NCBI RefSeq assembly: GCF_036324505.1
Contig: NC_086350.1
Span: forward strand, 19,091,032 to 19,155,031
Length of the DNA stretch: 64,000 bases
Direction: 5' to 3'
Origin: Eleginops maclovinus
Lineage: Eukaryota; Chordata; Actinopteri; Perciformes; Eleginopidae
The position numbers and the translations under genes were made by a program. Positions 32,958 through 46,440 of the stretch are shown piece by piece (within the stretch, counting starts at the first letter, position 1; the number at the start of each line of letters is the position of its first letter). The notes under the pieces were generated by a model. It saw only the letters and a list, made by a program, of their open reading frames with translations, was not told where the DNA came from and ran no database searches.

Positions 32958-35900
32958 AGTAGCTCAACAACGGACATACAATAGAAAAGTAACGTCTCAT
33001 TTTTAACTTGAGCATCTGCATGTTAAGTCCAAAGCCAGTATGGTGTGATCCAGGGAAGATAGGCATGAAACAAGATAAATAAATCTCTGTTGTAGTTTAT
33101 TTTGACTGTAAGGGATCCAGGAGGGACACTTTAGTGAGATTCAGTCCGTAGACACCTCTGCATTTTTCATTTAGTAGAATTGACTAATAAAAAAGTTGTA
33201 AAAAATGGTAATGATTTGTACAAAAGGCTCAATTTAAGCCAAAGACTGCCCTTTATGTAGCTCAGTGGCAGGTATTTCGTGAAACTCTATAAAGCTGCCC
33301 GGTATGCCCCCGCTGATCCTCTGACAGCGCTAATCCCTGTTGGCAGACACTGGATCTCTCTGCGCTGCTGTCCTCACACTGCAGCCTCTGGATGTTTTCA
33401 GAGCAGTCAGCAACAGCAGACTGCAGCACAGGCAGGAACAGGCAGGCAGGTGCTGCTGAGAGAGCGTGCATGTGAGAGGAGACTTCTGCAGGAGGAAGTG
33501 AAACTATTTCCCCAAGGGGATTTTAACTGCTGTTAACCAGAACTGTCCCACTTTTAATTGATTGCTTTTGAAGCAACAGCAGTTCAGATATAGTTTTTCA
33601 AACCAATATCATGGAGTGGATGAAGAATGAATGGAAAGGCATCATAAAATGTGACCTTGCACCTCCTACATATTTTCAAGAGCTGCAGATCTGGTGTTTT
33701 TCTGTTTTTGCGAGCAGTCCGCTCCATAATCAGCAGATAATCCTGTTAAGCTATTATTTCTCTAATGGCTTTGTTTTGGTCAGCAGATGGACCCTGCAGG
33801 GGTGTATTGTGTCCGGTCTGATTGTTCAACTGTAGGTCAGTGTTGATCACACAACTAACCGGCACAATATTGTTATCCCCACCATTGGAGTTGTGATTCG
33901 ATTGCAGCAAGATTAAGGAGAACAAACTGGCCCAATTTTCATGCACATTGTTGGAAGGGTCCATCATGGGCAACGGAAGAATCTATTACCTTTTGCAGGG
34001 TCTTACATCCCATTGCAGGATAGGGAATTTAATTTTGGCGGAGGTCTGCCCTGTCCCTTGTGGAAGCAGATTTTTTAGTATTGTATTCATAATGTATCAT
34101 TACTGTGACGCCTGTAAGCCCCAATGTGGACAGGCTGTGATTAAACATTGCTCTATAAATAATCTCAGAACTTTTGTCTGTATCTATCGACATCTATGGT
34201 ACAACCACGGCATCCAAACCTTTTGAGCAACACTTGGAGTCCACTCTAAACCAAAGTTAGAAACATCTTATTGAAATCGTTATTCTTCATTTCATCATGG
34301 AACCCACTAGCCGTCATAAACAACTGCTCCAGCCACAATTGGAATACAACGTTGAGCATTTTAACCTCATCTGAAGCAGATTTTAGCTGACCTCATCAGC
34401 AGACATCAGCAAAAATGCAGAAACATGTAATGAAGGACTATTTATGACAATAGAAACATAGCTTTGTTTTCTGTGCCTATATGCACTGTCTGCAGACCAT
34501 ATTCAACACTTCTTCGGCTCATTTGTAATTTGTTTCTTCTGGATTTTCCTCTGGTTTTCTCCTGTTTTTTGTGTATAAACATCACTGTGTGGGGTTGATT
34601 TTGCATGTGAAGACATTTTGCAAAAGAACATTGTCGGCGGCCAAAACTGTAGTCAGGAAGATCATTTATCAGGTTAATGGATTTAAGAACCACAAAACCT
34701 TATCGCTAACCCTCTATAAATAGCTCTCCCAAGGCTTATAAAAAAGAATTGAACAGATTCAACGGGAAATAAATGCATTGATTAAATACATCAAGTTAAT
34801 TTCTTTGCTTGTAGTTAACCAAGTACAGATTTACTCACTGTAACAGTTGAAATGTTCATGAGCTCAGTCAGTCATTGTTGTATTCAAGCCCTCCCCCCAC
34901 TAAGTTAGTCGGATGTTTATTTGACACTACTGTACATTGAGTTAGGAGTTCCACTTTCGTGCTTAAGCTTGGATGAAGGTTGTTAGTCTTTAGGGAATTG
35001 ACACGAGATATGGACATGAGGAATGAGAACAAGACCTTTACATGAAAATAAGGGGAACTGTATATACTGGAGACATTTAAGGTTTTTGTTTTGTTTTACA
35101 GGACTTGACAGTTTTTTATGTCTCAAAAGTAACAGCTTGCCATTAAAATAAAATGGTGGCTGGATATTTAATTATGAGCTGTAGTGAGAGGACTACACTG
35201 GAAACATATGGGCACCATATGGGATTATGCTTCTGACTTCTGTATCAGATTAACTTTAAAATTCATGTGCAGCTCCCACAGTTGCAATGTTGATATGACA
35301 AATATTTGTTGATCAATGACACACGCAACCAGAAACCATTAGCCATGACTATTCAATGCCCTCATGTGAGAGTAATTGTCAGTAAACAAAAACATTTTTA
35401 AAAAAAACATGCTAAGCCGGTTAGAGTTTTTCTCTCAGAGGCTGTTGCGTTTCTAATAAACAGAGACACATCTGTTGACGTTTAGATCACAGTCTGTTGG
35501 GGATAAACAGTGCCAATATCTCCTACTTGTCAGAAGTCTTGTCTGTTGCCTGCATGTCTTTTGTATACTTAACTCTAACCATCTTCAGATGCGGGTGACC
35601 AATGGCACGAAAAAGGTCACTGCTATATGGCTTGAGGAATGTGATAGGTTTGGGCACACTAAACTTTTATTTAGTAAAGAAAACATTGACAAAGTAATAG
35701 ATCATTTCATCTGACCTCCACGCTAACTCTATCACATGAAGTAGTTTTGGAGTGTAAATTGGGAACAATCAGCCCAAAGCTATTGTCACCCTAAATCAGA
35801 AAGACGAGTGGTTACATTTCCCAAGGTAACCAAAACTGCTCAGGTCAAAAGCCACTTAAAGCCTCCACACCTGGCTGCCAGACTTTGGCAAGACTCCAAG

Positions 35901-36716
35901 ACTCTCCTTAGTTTAGCAAAAGCCAAACCTTAGCCAAAACCCCAATCAGTTTTCTTCTGTAATACTTACCTGAAACCTAAACTTACACTAACCCCAATCA
36001 ATTGTGGATTTGACCCTTAACCATAACCCTACCAAAAAAGGGCAGCACTACAGGAAATACATGGAGAAGCATAAAGACTTCAACTCGTAGAACACAGAAG
36101 CTTACGTTGGTTTATATTCATTTTAGTTAAACATAATTGAGTTCTGTATTGAACACAGACTCTGTGACTTGTATTTAGGAAGTACATTTGATTGCCAATG
36201 TTGAAATTGTTCATGGAATTGAATCAGTGTGAGATGAATACCACTAAAATAGACTATAATTAGTTATTGACACTATATGTGGCTCATTGCAACAAATTAA
36301 CCGAGAATTTTCAACCAGCACAGCAGTTTCAAGGAGCATTTTAATGTCATTCAGCTCATGTTTTGGTTTTACAGCCATTGACCGTTTTAGTTGCAGAAAG
36401 CATCATTTTCCTTTTTGAGTAATTATTATGTTATTTTTGGTAACAATTCATTCTGATGTTACCTGCCAAGCATCAACAAGACTGATCATTTCAACTCTGG
36501 TGAACAAAGTGTAGCATTTAGCAGCTAATGACCTGTATATATATCTCAGGAGATGGAAACCAAAAACAGAGGGTCAAGAAGAAATACTTTTCTGCTTGAA
36601 TCCTCCAGAAACACAACTCCAAATAATTTCTATTTGCTTAGTGTCTTCTGTATGTGTCAAGAGGAACTGGCTTGCAAGTATGTTAACCATACGAACATAA
36701 TGAAACCATATTATAT
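32958..36716. other. Intergenic sequence
   Basis: AT-rich with short chance frames. No gene, RNA or named repeat recognised. Confidence 0.5.
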
Positions 36717-36751
36717 CAGTGTTGTGTTTATAAGCTATAAACACAACACTG
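36717..36751. repeat. Perfect inverted repeat, 16-bp arms with 3-base loop
   Basis: The left arm CAGTGTTGTGTTTATA and right arm TATAAACACAACACTG are exact complements around AGC. Weaker symmetry continues into CATATTATAT on the left and GTAAAATATG on the right. Confidence 0.95.
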
Positions 36752-38258
36752 GTAAAATATGTCCCCAATGGCCAAACATTTCTCCAAAACTATTCTGGTT
36801 TATTTACCTACAGCTATTTGTGTGTTGCATCATTATGAACTTTATGAGTACAGGTGATTATGTCTGAAGTCGGTAAGCAGGGAGTAAAAATCAGAGGCTT
36901 ACAGGGCAGAGAGGCAGAAAAGAGGATATGGCAGCCCTGAACTCTGAGAAGGGCGACAAGGAGCGGGTTACACGCCTCAACACATACACAGACCGGGGGT
37001 GTTGGCATGAGGTCAGACATGGGTCAGAAGTTCATAAATAGATGCTACACACATTTGGAAATATGATTCTTGTTCATACAACAGAGAGTAAAGCGAGTCC
37101 CAACTGGACTTGAGTTTTCACTGCAGCTGTCCCTGGTTTTTTTCACAATCCCACCAGGATCAACTTTCAGACAGGCGGTGTCTGTCACAGAAGGCCAGAG
37201 TCACCAAGTTATGAAACAAGCTCAGAGAGCTGTGAACGTAATGATGTATCCACACATTTACGGATTGTGAATGTTAGAAATGATTATCCCTAAAGTTGCC
37301 TTCAATTGCAATAAGTGAGCTGTGTTGGAAATTTGATACAACAATTTGAGATGGGAGTTTTCTTCTTGTTTTTCGGAAATACTAAACTATTATATCATAC
37401 TTTTGCATTTTGATTTCAGTTAAATCACTTCCTTTACCCCTCACATAAAGAAAGCAATTCAACCAAAGATTTGATCGAAACAAATAATGGTCGGCTGTCC
37501 TTATATGCAAAGTCCAGTAAATCTTAAATTTTTCAAAAGCAACCAAAGTGTTTCAAGAAAGAAGACATTTTAGATCATTTTCTATTGAAATATTTTTCTC
37601 TAAGTGTCTTCTATCTAAGTAATGACTCTATTTGCCCTTTCGGCTTACTTTTGTTAGCTTTTCTGGCACAGGAGTTGTATTTTCTCATCTTAAACTGGCA
37701 TTCTTCATCACAACAGCACTAAACAAACTCTCATGTAACCTAGTAACCATCCAAAATGACACAACTGACTTGTGGAATCGTGCAAAAGCTTGGCAGGGGA
37801 CACAGCTTTTGTGAAAATGACTATAGTGATAGAGGAGTCCCAATTGAAAACTGGATTAAAGAAAGCCTGTCTGACAGGGTGGGGATTCCAGCTGGGCATT
37901 CATGCAAGTTCAACACGAGGGACAAGCAGAGGGCTGAGCTTGAGCAGGAGAACAGCAGGGATATGGTAAAAAAAATCATTTTTATCCCATTTTCATAATC
38001 CAGATCTCTGTAGTTCCTTGAACCGTTTGAGCTCAGGCCAAACTGCCACATGGATTGTGGGAATCTTCTTTTCCCCAGATGTATTCTGTGTAAAGTCCTA
38101 TTGAATGTGGTTTGATGCCCTGGGTGTGGTTGGGTTCAGTTTTATTCTTGGCTTCAGTGGATTTTTCCTAAGGAAGGGGACAATGGGTTCAGTTCAGGCT
38201 ACAGCACTTAGCTGTATGAACGACTACAACCTGCTTCTGCCTGTCCTATAATTGGCCT
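36752..38258. other. Intergenic sequence
   Basis: No recognisable gene or repeat. Confidence 0.5.
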
Positions 38259-38645
38259 TTAAAGGGATAGTTCTGATAATTGGGTGGTATGGGGTACTTA
38301 TCCAAAGTCAGTTTATTACCTTCAGAAAAATATCTTTAACATTTTATGTTTAGCCTATATTTAAAACATTGAACTGCTTTACCTTACTCTCAGACTGCTC
38401 TTTCTGACTTGGGAGTGAACTGTTGCAAAGCCACCAGACTACATTGATGGTAATTTAACCTGCAGAACACAGAATTTGCCAGTCTCCCATTACCTATCAG
38501 TTATTATTGTGTGTTATAATATGGCTGTGTCCATCTATCCCACCATTGTCTGTTTCTCCAAACTGGGGGCATACCATCCACATTCTACAGTAAGCTCTAA
38601 AATTCAAAATGAGTAAGTAAAAAAACAAAACAACTATCCCTCTAA
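38259..38645. mobile_element. piggyBac-like MITE
   Basis: The left end TTAAAGGGATAGTT mirrors the right end AACTATCCCTCTAA, giving about 13-bp inverted termini bounded by TTAA on the left and its one-base variant CTAA on the right, as for piggyBac-type insertion. It is 387 bp with no coding frame. The interior phrase TCTCCAAACTGGGGGCATAC is typical of this abundant fish element as I remember it. Confidence 0.72.
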
Positions 38646-41600
38646 GTTACAACATGGTGTCAAGATACCTCACTGAGGCTCTTAGGCTACTGCTTGTGTA
38701 AAAAACCACCACATGGAGACGAGCTGCTGACAGGGCCTCTGTCAGAGAGTGCAAGGTTACCACAGTAAACCCTTAACTCACACCACAGTAGGGCTGACTA
38801 CAGGATTTGGGTAAACCCAATGTGCTGCTCTACACCCTCACTAGCAGTCTGAGACTATTGTTACTCTTTTGGCAACCATCATTTTGTTATACATTCAAAC
38901 TAATGCTAGTGCAACTTCTGTTTGTATAACTACAACTAAAAGGAATGCTGTTGCTTATTTGTAATTTAGATTTCTCCCTGGATTGAAATTCTCTGTGAAT
39001 ACCTCACTTTTTATGTTCAGGTGTAATTCAATAATTTTGGTGGTTCTTTGGAAGGGGATTGGAGGGAGAATAAAATGAACACACAAGGTCACAGATCAGA
39101 GCTAATGTCAGGTCTAGAGCTGCAAGCCAAATGTGATTCACACACAGTTATAAGCAGATCTTCAGGGGCTTACAAAAGCTTAGCTTTTAGTTGACCAGAA
39201 GTTTACAGCCAAGGGTACTGGCGAGGCTTTTTGTTCATACAAAGCCAAAATGCAATGCTACTTAGGCGAGCTTGTAAATTCATTGGCATCTGAACATAAT
39301 GGAATAAATAAAACCACAATCATACTTAACTGAGCTCCTTACCACAGAGTTAGCAAACTTGCTAAAGCAGTCTAAAGGTAGCTGATAAAATAGCTACAGC
39401 TAGCCATAGCTAAAGCTAATATGAAGTGCATTTCAAAATTGTCCTTAGCTTTGGTTTGTAATTAAATGTTCTTCATTTAGGACCTTAACATAATGACGTG
39501 GTGGTAAAACTATGATGTTGAGAACAACTTCCAGCTAAGCTACTGCTAAAGCTAACATAATTTGCATAGAAACACTTTTGACTATTTCAAAAACTTAATT
39601 TAAACGCTAAAATGAAACAACCTCCAAAGACCATTTCAAGATGACTCATAACTGTAATTATGACTCACTCATTATTTGCACTTAAGATGAATCACCTTTC
39701 TTTCTCTGTAATTTGTACATGGTCTGAAGATGTTTTCTTATTCCTTGAACTCTTGGTTGAAACACAGATTTACAGGAGGATGCTTCAATATAACTTGAAG
39801 ACTATTGAAAGTTGATGGCAGTACCAAATGTTTGCGCTCATGTGAAGATTATGAATATTATTGTTTTACTGAGAGTGAAAAGAAAAATATTGTTAAATGC
39901 ATATTTATTATGTCTGTGGGCCTTTTCCCACCAGCAACATTGTTTTATAGCTTTACTGAGATTTATTAATGTATCCAGGCACATTGAAGGAATCAAGATG
40001 TGCCAGAGGCGCCACAGATCAAAGTATTATTTCATACCTTCGTGCCTCATGAGGAGCCAAGTCTGTAGAGCCTCATCAGGCCAAGATGAATAGCGGACAT
40101 GACATACACCATACAAGGCCGCTTCAGTGAGGTCATGCCTCAACTCTGGGATTATCAGATAGCTGGACTCTGACGTGATTCTCTCCTCTCTTTTGTAATT
40201 GAAAAGCTGCATTCTCTCCCAGTCTGTTTTTCATTTCACGACCAGATACAATTGGCTGCCATGGTGTGTGCATTTTGGGTATGTAACACTTTGGGTGCAA
40301 AAATCTTTGTTTTAAGTTTATAGGATCTCTTAACTCCCAACAAAGCTTTTAATAGTGTAATCTTGCTTATTAATGTTTCCAGCCATAGATTAGGGAATGG
40401 CATTTATCTTAATTTGGAACATGTGTTTTTTTTTTTTATAATGGAGAATGTGATGCTGGTATTTAAGCCCTTCAAAGGCCTCAAGCTGTCAATTTCACAC
40501 ACATTGTTCTCCATGAACTAATTTAAATTGAGAGCATTCCTCTTTCATTCTTGAATGACCCTATGGAAACTAGGATGTAAAGTATTTTTTGAAGGGGCAT
40601 TTCTCCCTTAAATACCTACAGTATTTTCTTCTTCCTCCCTGACGTGCTATTTATTAAAAGAGTGTTGAACATATCGGCTGTGGAGATTTTTGCCTTGTCT
40701 AGTAAATAATGGAAATGTCCATTTGCATCAAGAGTTTTCATAACTCAAATTCTGACCTAATCTATTTAAAGGTTTAATCTATGGCTGACCAGCCTCAAAT
40801 CAACCTTATTTCATTGGTGACATATCTTGCCTTCAGTGGTGAGTTAAATGCTTGTATCATTTAGCCTCAGATAATCCCCTTCAGATTTCATTGGTAGTAT
40901 TAGTTGTAGGTGTTGAGAGGAAGGACTTTTTAAATGTCAGGAAAGCTTAGAGACTAAGACTTTGTTCATTTGATCCCTATGTATGGTTGCGATAGAGGCT
41001 ACCAAGTGCACAAAACACAAGTGTTGGGAGTGGGATGAATGAATGGCTCTGCACATCTTTTCAAGGAGTGACAAAGCAAGGCAAACAACAGAACAAAAGC
41101 AATTTTGTTCTTTCATAAGATAAGGAATTCAATTATTCTGCTGGCCTTTGATAAGAATTCTGTTTGAAAAAACCACCGCTCAATGTCATGTTTATTCAAC
41201 ACATGTTTATGTAGATAATGCTTCACAGAGTTTTCCTGATTGCCACGTTTCTTTTGCATGATTGTATGCAGGTAGTGTCGGATCTAACGGATGCTTAGTA
41301 TGTGAGGAGTTTCTGCATGTGTGGCTATTCCTCAAAGTCAATGCAGTTTAGCAGAATGCACAATAAATACGTTGCTGTGTGTGTGTTTTTGTAGAAAGGT
41401 GGGGACAGGCCTCAGAGATGAGCTCCCAGCTCTCCCAGTCTTTGTGCCCCAGTCGCTCACTACAAGCTCTCTTTGTGCCAGCATAGAGATCACATGTCAT
41501 AATATTTGAACAGCTGCACACGATAGTTGTGTGTTTGCTCTTTTCGCCAACACAGAGGGCAAAGCTCTGGTTTGATAAGATGGAGTGTGAGAATTTAGAG

Positions 41601-44600
41601 AGCAATGCAGTAAAAAAAGAGAACAAGACAACATGGTTTGGGACTGATGGCTGTATTCTCTACAAAATAAGTTTAATTGTCTAGAAGGTCATTGTAATAT
41701 CATCATAATCCGTATACTGTACGATCAAATATGAAATGAATGTGCTAACAATATTAAACCATAAGAAAGGGTTATATCTTAGAATGTGCCCCAGAATAAA
41801 CTCTAATTGAAGCAAGATTAATTTGTTGCTATGAGACACCAGTAAAAGATTGTGTTAGAAAGCCTGTTAGTCATTGACAGCTCCTTTCATGCTGTCACTT
41901 CTCACTTACCCCATTAACCTAAAGATGTCAATATTAGATCTGGGAACATGATATCTGCACTTCTACTTAATTTTCGCAATGTGAAGGGTGTATAGCAAAT
42001 GCTTTACTAGTAAACGTACTAATAACAAACTGTGGAAATACTTCACAACAACGAAAATAAAGCATTTTTAGAAAATATACCTAAAATATCAAGTAAATTT
42101 GATGTTTGATGTTTTTGGATTATTCTTACTTCTGCAATAATGTGCTGGGTAATCTTTACTGCTGTAAATTCTTACGGTGGTTTTATTTTAGCAAAGTTAT
42201 GTACTGTTGGGTATTTTAAACCACATAGCAAGGCATTTTCAGCTGATCCAAAAAGTAAACAAGACGTAGGAGATTTCGCGAAGCCCATTTAGGAACACTT
42301 GATCTTTGAGTTTATCAAAAATATTCAAATTCTAATCACCAAATATATGTTTTTCATTGAAAAGGGAAGTGAAAAAGATGTTTAATATGAAAAGTAAATT
42401 AAGCTGTCCGCTCAAATTACAATATTTTCCATGTAGATGGTGTCGAGTATGAAGTTGCATATACATAAAAATAGTCAACTTGTGTACAAGTACCATAAAT
42501 CAATTCTTGATTAAATCTTACTTTCCAACACTGGTTGGGTGTACAGTGCATCAGTAAAAACACTTCAATGTGGCAAAGACAGCATCAGTGTGGTGGAAGT
42601 CACATAATATTCTGTGCAAGTATATACATATATAAGTATTAGTATATTATCCACCCATAGGCAGAAATACATTTCCAGTTTTTGACTTCACGTGTATTTT
42701 ATCTTTTAAATAACTTGAACCCTTCAGCCATTTCCCTCTTGTCCTGTTGTGTTATTAACTCCCAGATTGTGACTCAGAGCCTGAGGGCTGACAGCAGGAG
42801 ACTGCTTTGTAGACATGCAACACAGAGGGATCTGAGAAAGAAAATCATCATCACAGGAACTAGCGCTGGCATAATCCCAGTGCATCTGAACGATTTACGA
42901 AGCAATGGGCTTGTTTTTAATGTAGGTCACGGATAAAAAGAACCGTCTATCTTCTGTCTATCTCTTGAAAGCTTGTGATAGTCAATTTCCTGCAACAACA
43001 ATGATCATTGATAATAGTGGTCAACAAGTATGGGAATGTGTCTGTGTGTTTTAGTGCCTCCAGCACACTGAAGTGTTGGTTGCATATGTGTGTGTTTGTC
43101 TACGGTCTCAACCTAAAGACAAAGGGGTGCTTGGTTACTGTCCTTGGGCTGTGTTTGCGCTCAGACTCATTGTATAAGCTGCAGAACGTGACCCATCATG
43201 GCCACTTTGTATCAAGTTCAAAACTCGACTGAAACCATGACCTCAGCCTGTTGTGGAGTTACTGAGTCAACATCTGCTCAGATGACTTGCAATTAAAATA
43301 CAAAATGGGGGCTGAAAAGCCAAAAAACTTAATGTTGGATAAACAGTACAGGCTGGGTCTGTTTTCACATTATAACTCAAGGTCATGGTGGGGGTCAAGA
43401 ACGTTTCAGCTTTGATGCATAATGAGAAAAGAGCACTTCAGCGCAGCTTATGTTGTCATATGTGACAAGCTCAAGTTTTTTGATTACGGGTAGAGACAAT
43501 CCTCCTGCAGGCCTCTGTCTGTGCTGTATATGTGAAGTGATTTGTTCTGAACCTTGAGGTCATTGTGTAAACCTCAGCTGAGCTCTGCATTGTCTCCGGC
43601 TGTAATGAGAACCCTTTGCTCAGGACTGTGTTTACTGACTACTGATTACAGTTAGTCTGCACAGGCTGGTAAGTACACAGCAGCTTCAGAGTTGCTGTGG
43701 GAAGAGAGGGGAGGGAAGGAGAGCAGAGGGGAAAGGAAAGAGACAGAAAGAGAGGAAACATTGGCAGTGCATGGCTGTACAATTAAAATGCTGGTCTTGT
43801 CACAAGGACACTCTGTTAGGAATCAGTATTTGTTATGATAAGAAGACTGATTAACTACACTTTGTTTGCTATGCTCTGCAGGTAACACTGACGGCATTTG
43901 ACTTTGTGACGTTCAGAATTCACATTACTGGGGGAATAGGGAAATGTTGCAAAAGCAAAATTGAGACCAATTCTCCAGTCTCTATGGATGTCAGTTTTAG
44001 ATCCATGGCAAAGGTCAAATGTGTCCTGTGGCAGACTAGATAAGGCCTGCTTTTAGCCTAGCCAATTGACAAAAATGTATTTGTAAGCGATCAAATGTGA
44101 GTAAACAATGAAACGTGAGCATAAAGTCATTAAAAAGCTCAAAAAATGTTTTTACTAAAGGGTTCGGTATTATACAAGATTAGAGAGACGAACAGATATA
44201 CACATCCACAACTGAACACATTTACTTCATGAAAGAGTTGGAGATTGAACCAGTGTTGGTCAATATAGCAACTACGCAATACTAGAGTAACATTATTCAG
44301 TACACATTGATTGTTTTGACCAAAATGGACCCATTATTGTGTTGGTGCTATTGACACACACTGGTTCAATTTTCAGTGATGACACTACGTCAAATGGAAA
44401 ATACATCATATTTGCTAGGTTTGCACATATCATCAGAGAACACAGCTAGCATAAATTATGAAAACGTTTATGTATTTATCCAGTATATTGGATTTTCAGA
44501 GGTGTCATTAGATAGCTGCTTTTTCTCCGGGCTTGACTGCCTGTGAGAATCTGATCTTTAAAGATTTTTCACCGAACACTGACTTTATTTCAAGACAGAA

Positions 44601-46182
44601 TACTCTTAATATTTGATGTGTTTATATTCAAGCAGGAGAGAGTCTTATAGTTTTAGCCGGACAAATTCAGAAAATATAATTTATGTAATATGATGGTTTC
44701 CCTTAAGGAGGGCATGTGAGTTGAGTTCGGAATCGGCTGAGTGTTGCTATTACATAACTGGATCCGTGGCGTGTCTGGGACAAACCTTTTATCATAACTA
44801 ATGAAGTTTTGTAATGAGGTTAACATGCAGCATATGCTTCATGTACCTGGCTTCTCTGTTGCACTGCGTTTTGATGTTCTCACAGCCATCATTTGACTTT
44901 ATTGCTCTGCAGATGAAGGAAATTAACTGAACCATCAAGAAAATCCATGCCTGGGTAGTACAACCTATTGGTACAATGTAATTTAACTTATTAAACCGTC
45001 TAATTCCTCGGATTTAGATGCAATTACCCATTTCCATGCTCTGTTGTGTCTGGTATGTTTTTACTTTGCCAGCGTATTAACATCAGTAGGGCAGGCTTGA
45101 TAGGTGATCCTATTAAATAAAGATTAAGTTATATTAAGATTATGGTCTGTAAAAGGGGAAAACATGATGAGTGAAATAAGAATCCAACATACTTTACCAG
45201 CCATTAGGGTGAATTGAACAGCATGTCATTTTTAATAAGGGCCTAAATTCATTAACTGCTTCTTCCTGTGCATGTGGGAAGACATTACGCACTATAGGGT
45301 GCAGGGCTTTATGCCCCGTTGACTCAGAAAATGTGTTTGCGGTCTGTGCTTATTTAGGTGTATATCTTAACACAAAACTGAACTGGAAAATTGAGATGTG
45401 TTTTTTTTTCGAAACAGACACTGTAAGGTCAAACTTAATTTGTATGTTTTACAGAATAAGTTTTCTCACAAAGCTGTGTTGTTCTTCCAACTAAAAATGA
45501 AACACACTTGGCAATATCTCAGCTACCAGCTAAGCTTTGAAATCTCTTATTGGCCAGGACAGGAAGAAAGTCTTGTTGTCATGGTAACTGATCATGTTTG
45601 AAGCCTTGTTTGTGCCAGCCCAAGGGTAAGTGCAGTGATCTGAGGCAGACTGCCAGTCATGAACTGGATAGTTTGATGCTGTAGTCATGAAAAGTGGCTT
45701 AAAGGTCGCAGACACAAACCAAACTACTGACAGGCATGCTTCGCTTTAATTGATTAAATGTGGAAATGGATGTAATATGTTACACATTGAGTGGTATTTA
45801 ATTGCTGTTTGGTATTCTTCTACTGCCTACTGAGAGAAATCCTCAGAGCCAAGACCACTCAAGGCTGTCCTGCTCTTACCGTGCTCACTGTGAGACGGAG
45901 ATTTGCTAAGTGAATTAGTGTCTGTACATCCTGTTTGTCTTCCAGCTGGACTATGGAAAGACTCATTCTTCTGATGAGTACTCTGTCATGACTGTCAACA
46001 TGTCTGTGTTCTCTGGGAGTGAAATGCAGTTTTTAGGCGAGTCCTGCTGCTAAAATTCTTCCTATTCAAACTGAATTAAATCATCTATTATACAATATAT
46101 TCATATATATTGGTGGTATAATTGATTGGTCAGTTAAAAAAATAAACCATTTTATTTACCCCATACTGGTATATTGCTATGG
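38646..46182. other. Gene-free stretch
   Basis: About 7.5 kb without any convincing exon, RNA gene or long repeat. A locally repetitive AGCTA/GCTAAAGCTAA stretch occurs at 39.38-39.56 kb. Confidence 0.5.
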
Positions 46183-46440
46183 CAGTAGTGGAAGAAGAAC
46201 TCAGATCATTAACTTAAGTGAAATAACTACTGAGAAGTAAGGTAAAAGTCCTGAAATAAAAAAATGTATACTGAAGTAGAAGTTCAGAAGAATAATCAGC
46301 TAAATCAACATATATTTAATATGAAAAGTACGAGGTATAAGGTACACATTTACCCTCTGAAATGAAGTGGAGTACACATATAAACCAGCATGGATGGAAG
46401 AAAGAAAAGAACCCTGACATTGTACTTAAGTACAGTATTA
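46183..46440 (-). mobile_element. hAT-type non-autonomous element, inverted partial copy
   Basis: Starts CAGTAGTGGAAGAAGAACTC, the reverse complement of the family's right end, and finishes in TGTACTTAAGTACAGTATT, resembling its left end. The middle is internally deleted relative to the 0.5-kb copies. Confidence 0.65.

Noticed and set aside
35930..36050. Telomere-like CCCTAA-type runs
   Set aside because: Only scattered ACCCTAA/AACCTAA words with no tandem array.
45955..46045. Possible exon after CTTCCAG (frame LDYGKTHSSDEYSVMTVNMS)
   Set aside because: Good acceptor, but no GT donor before the stop codon, no similarity recognised and no partner exons nearby.
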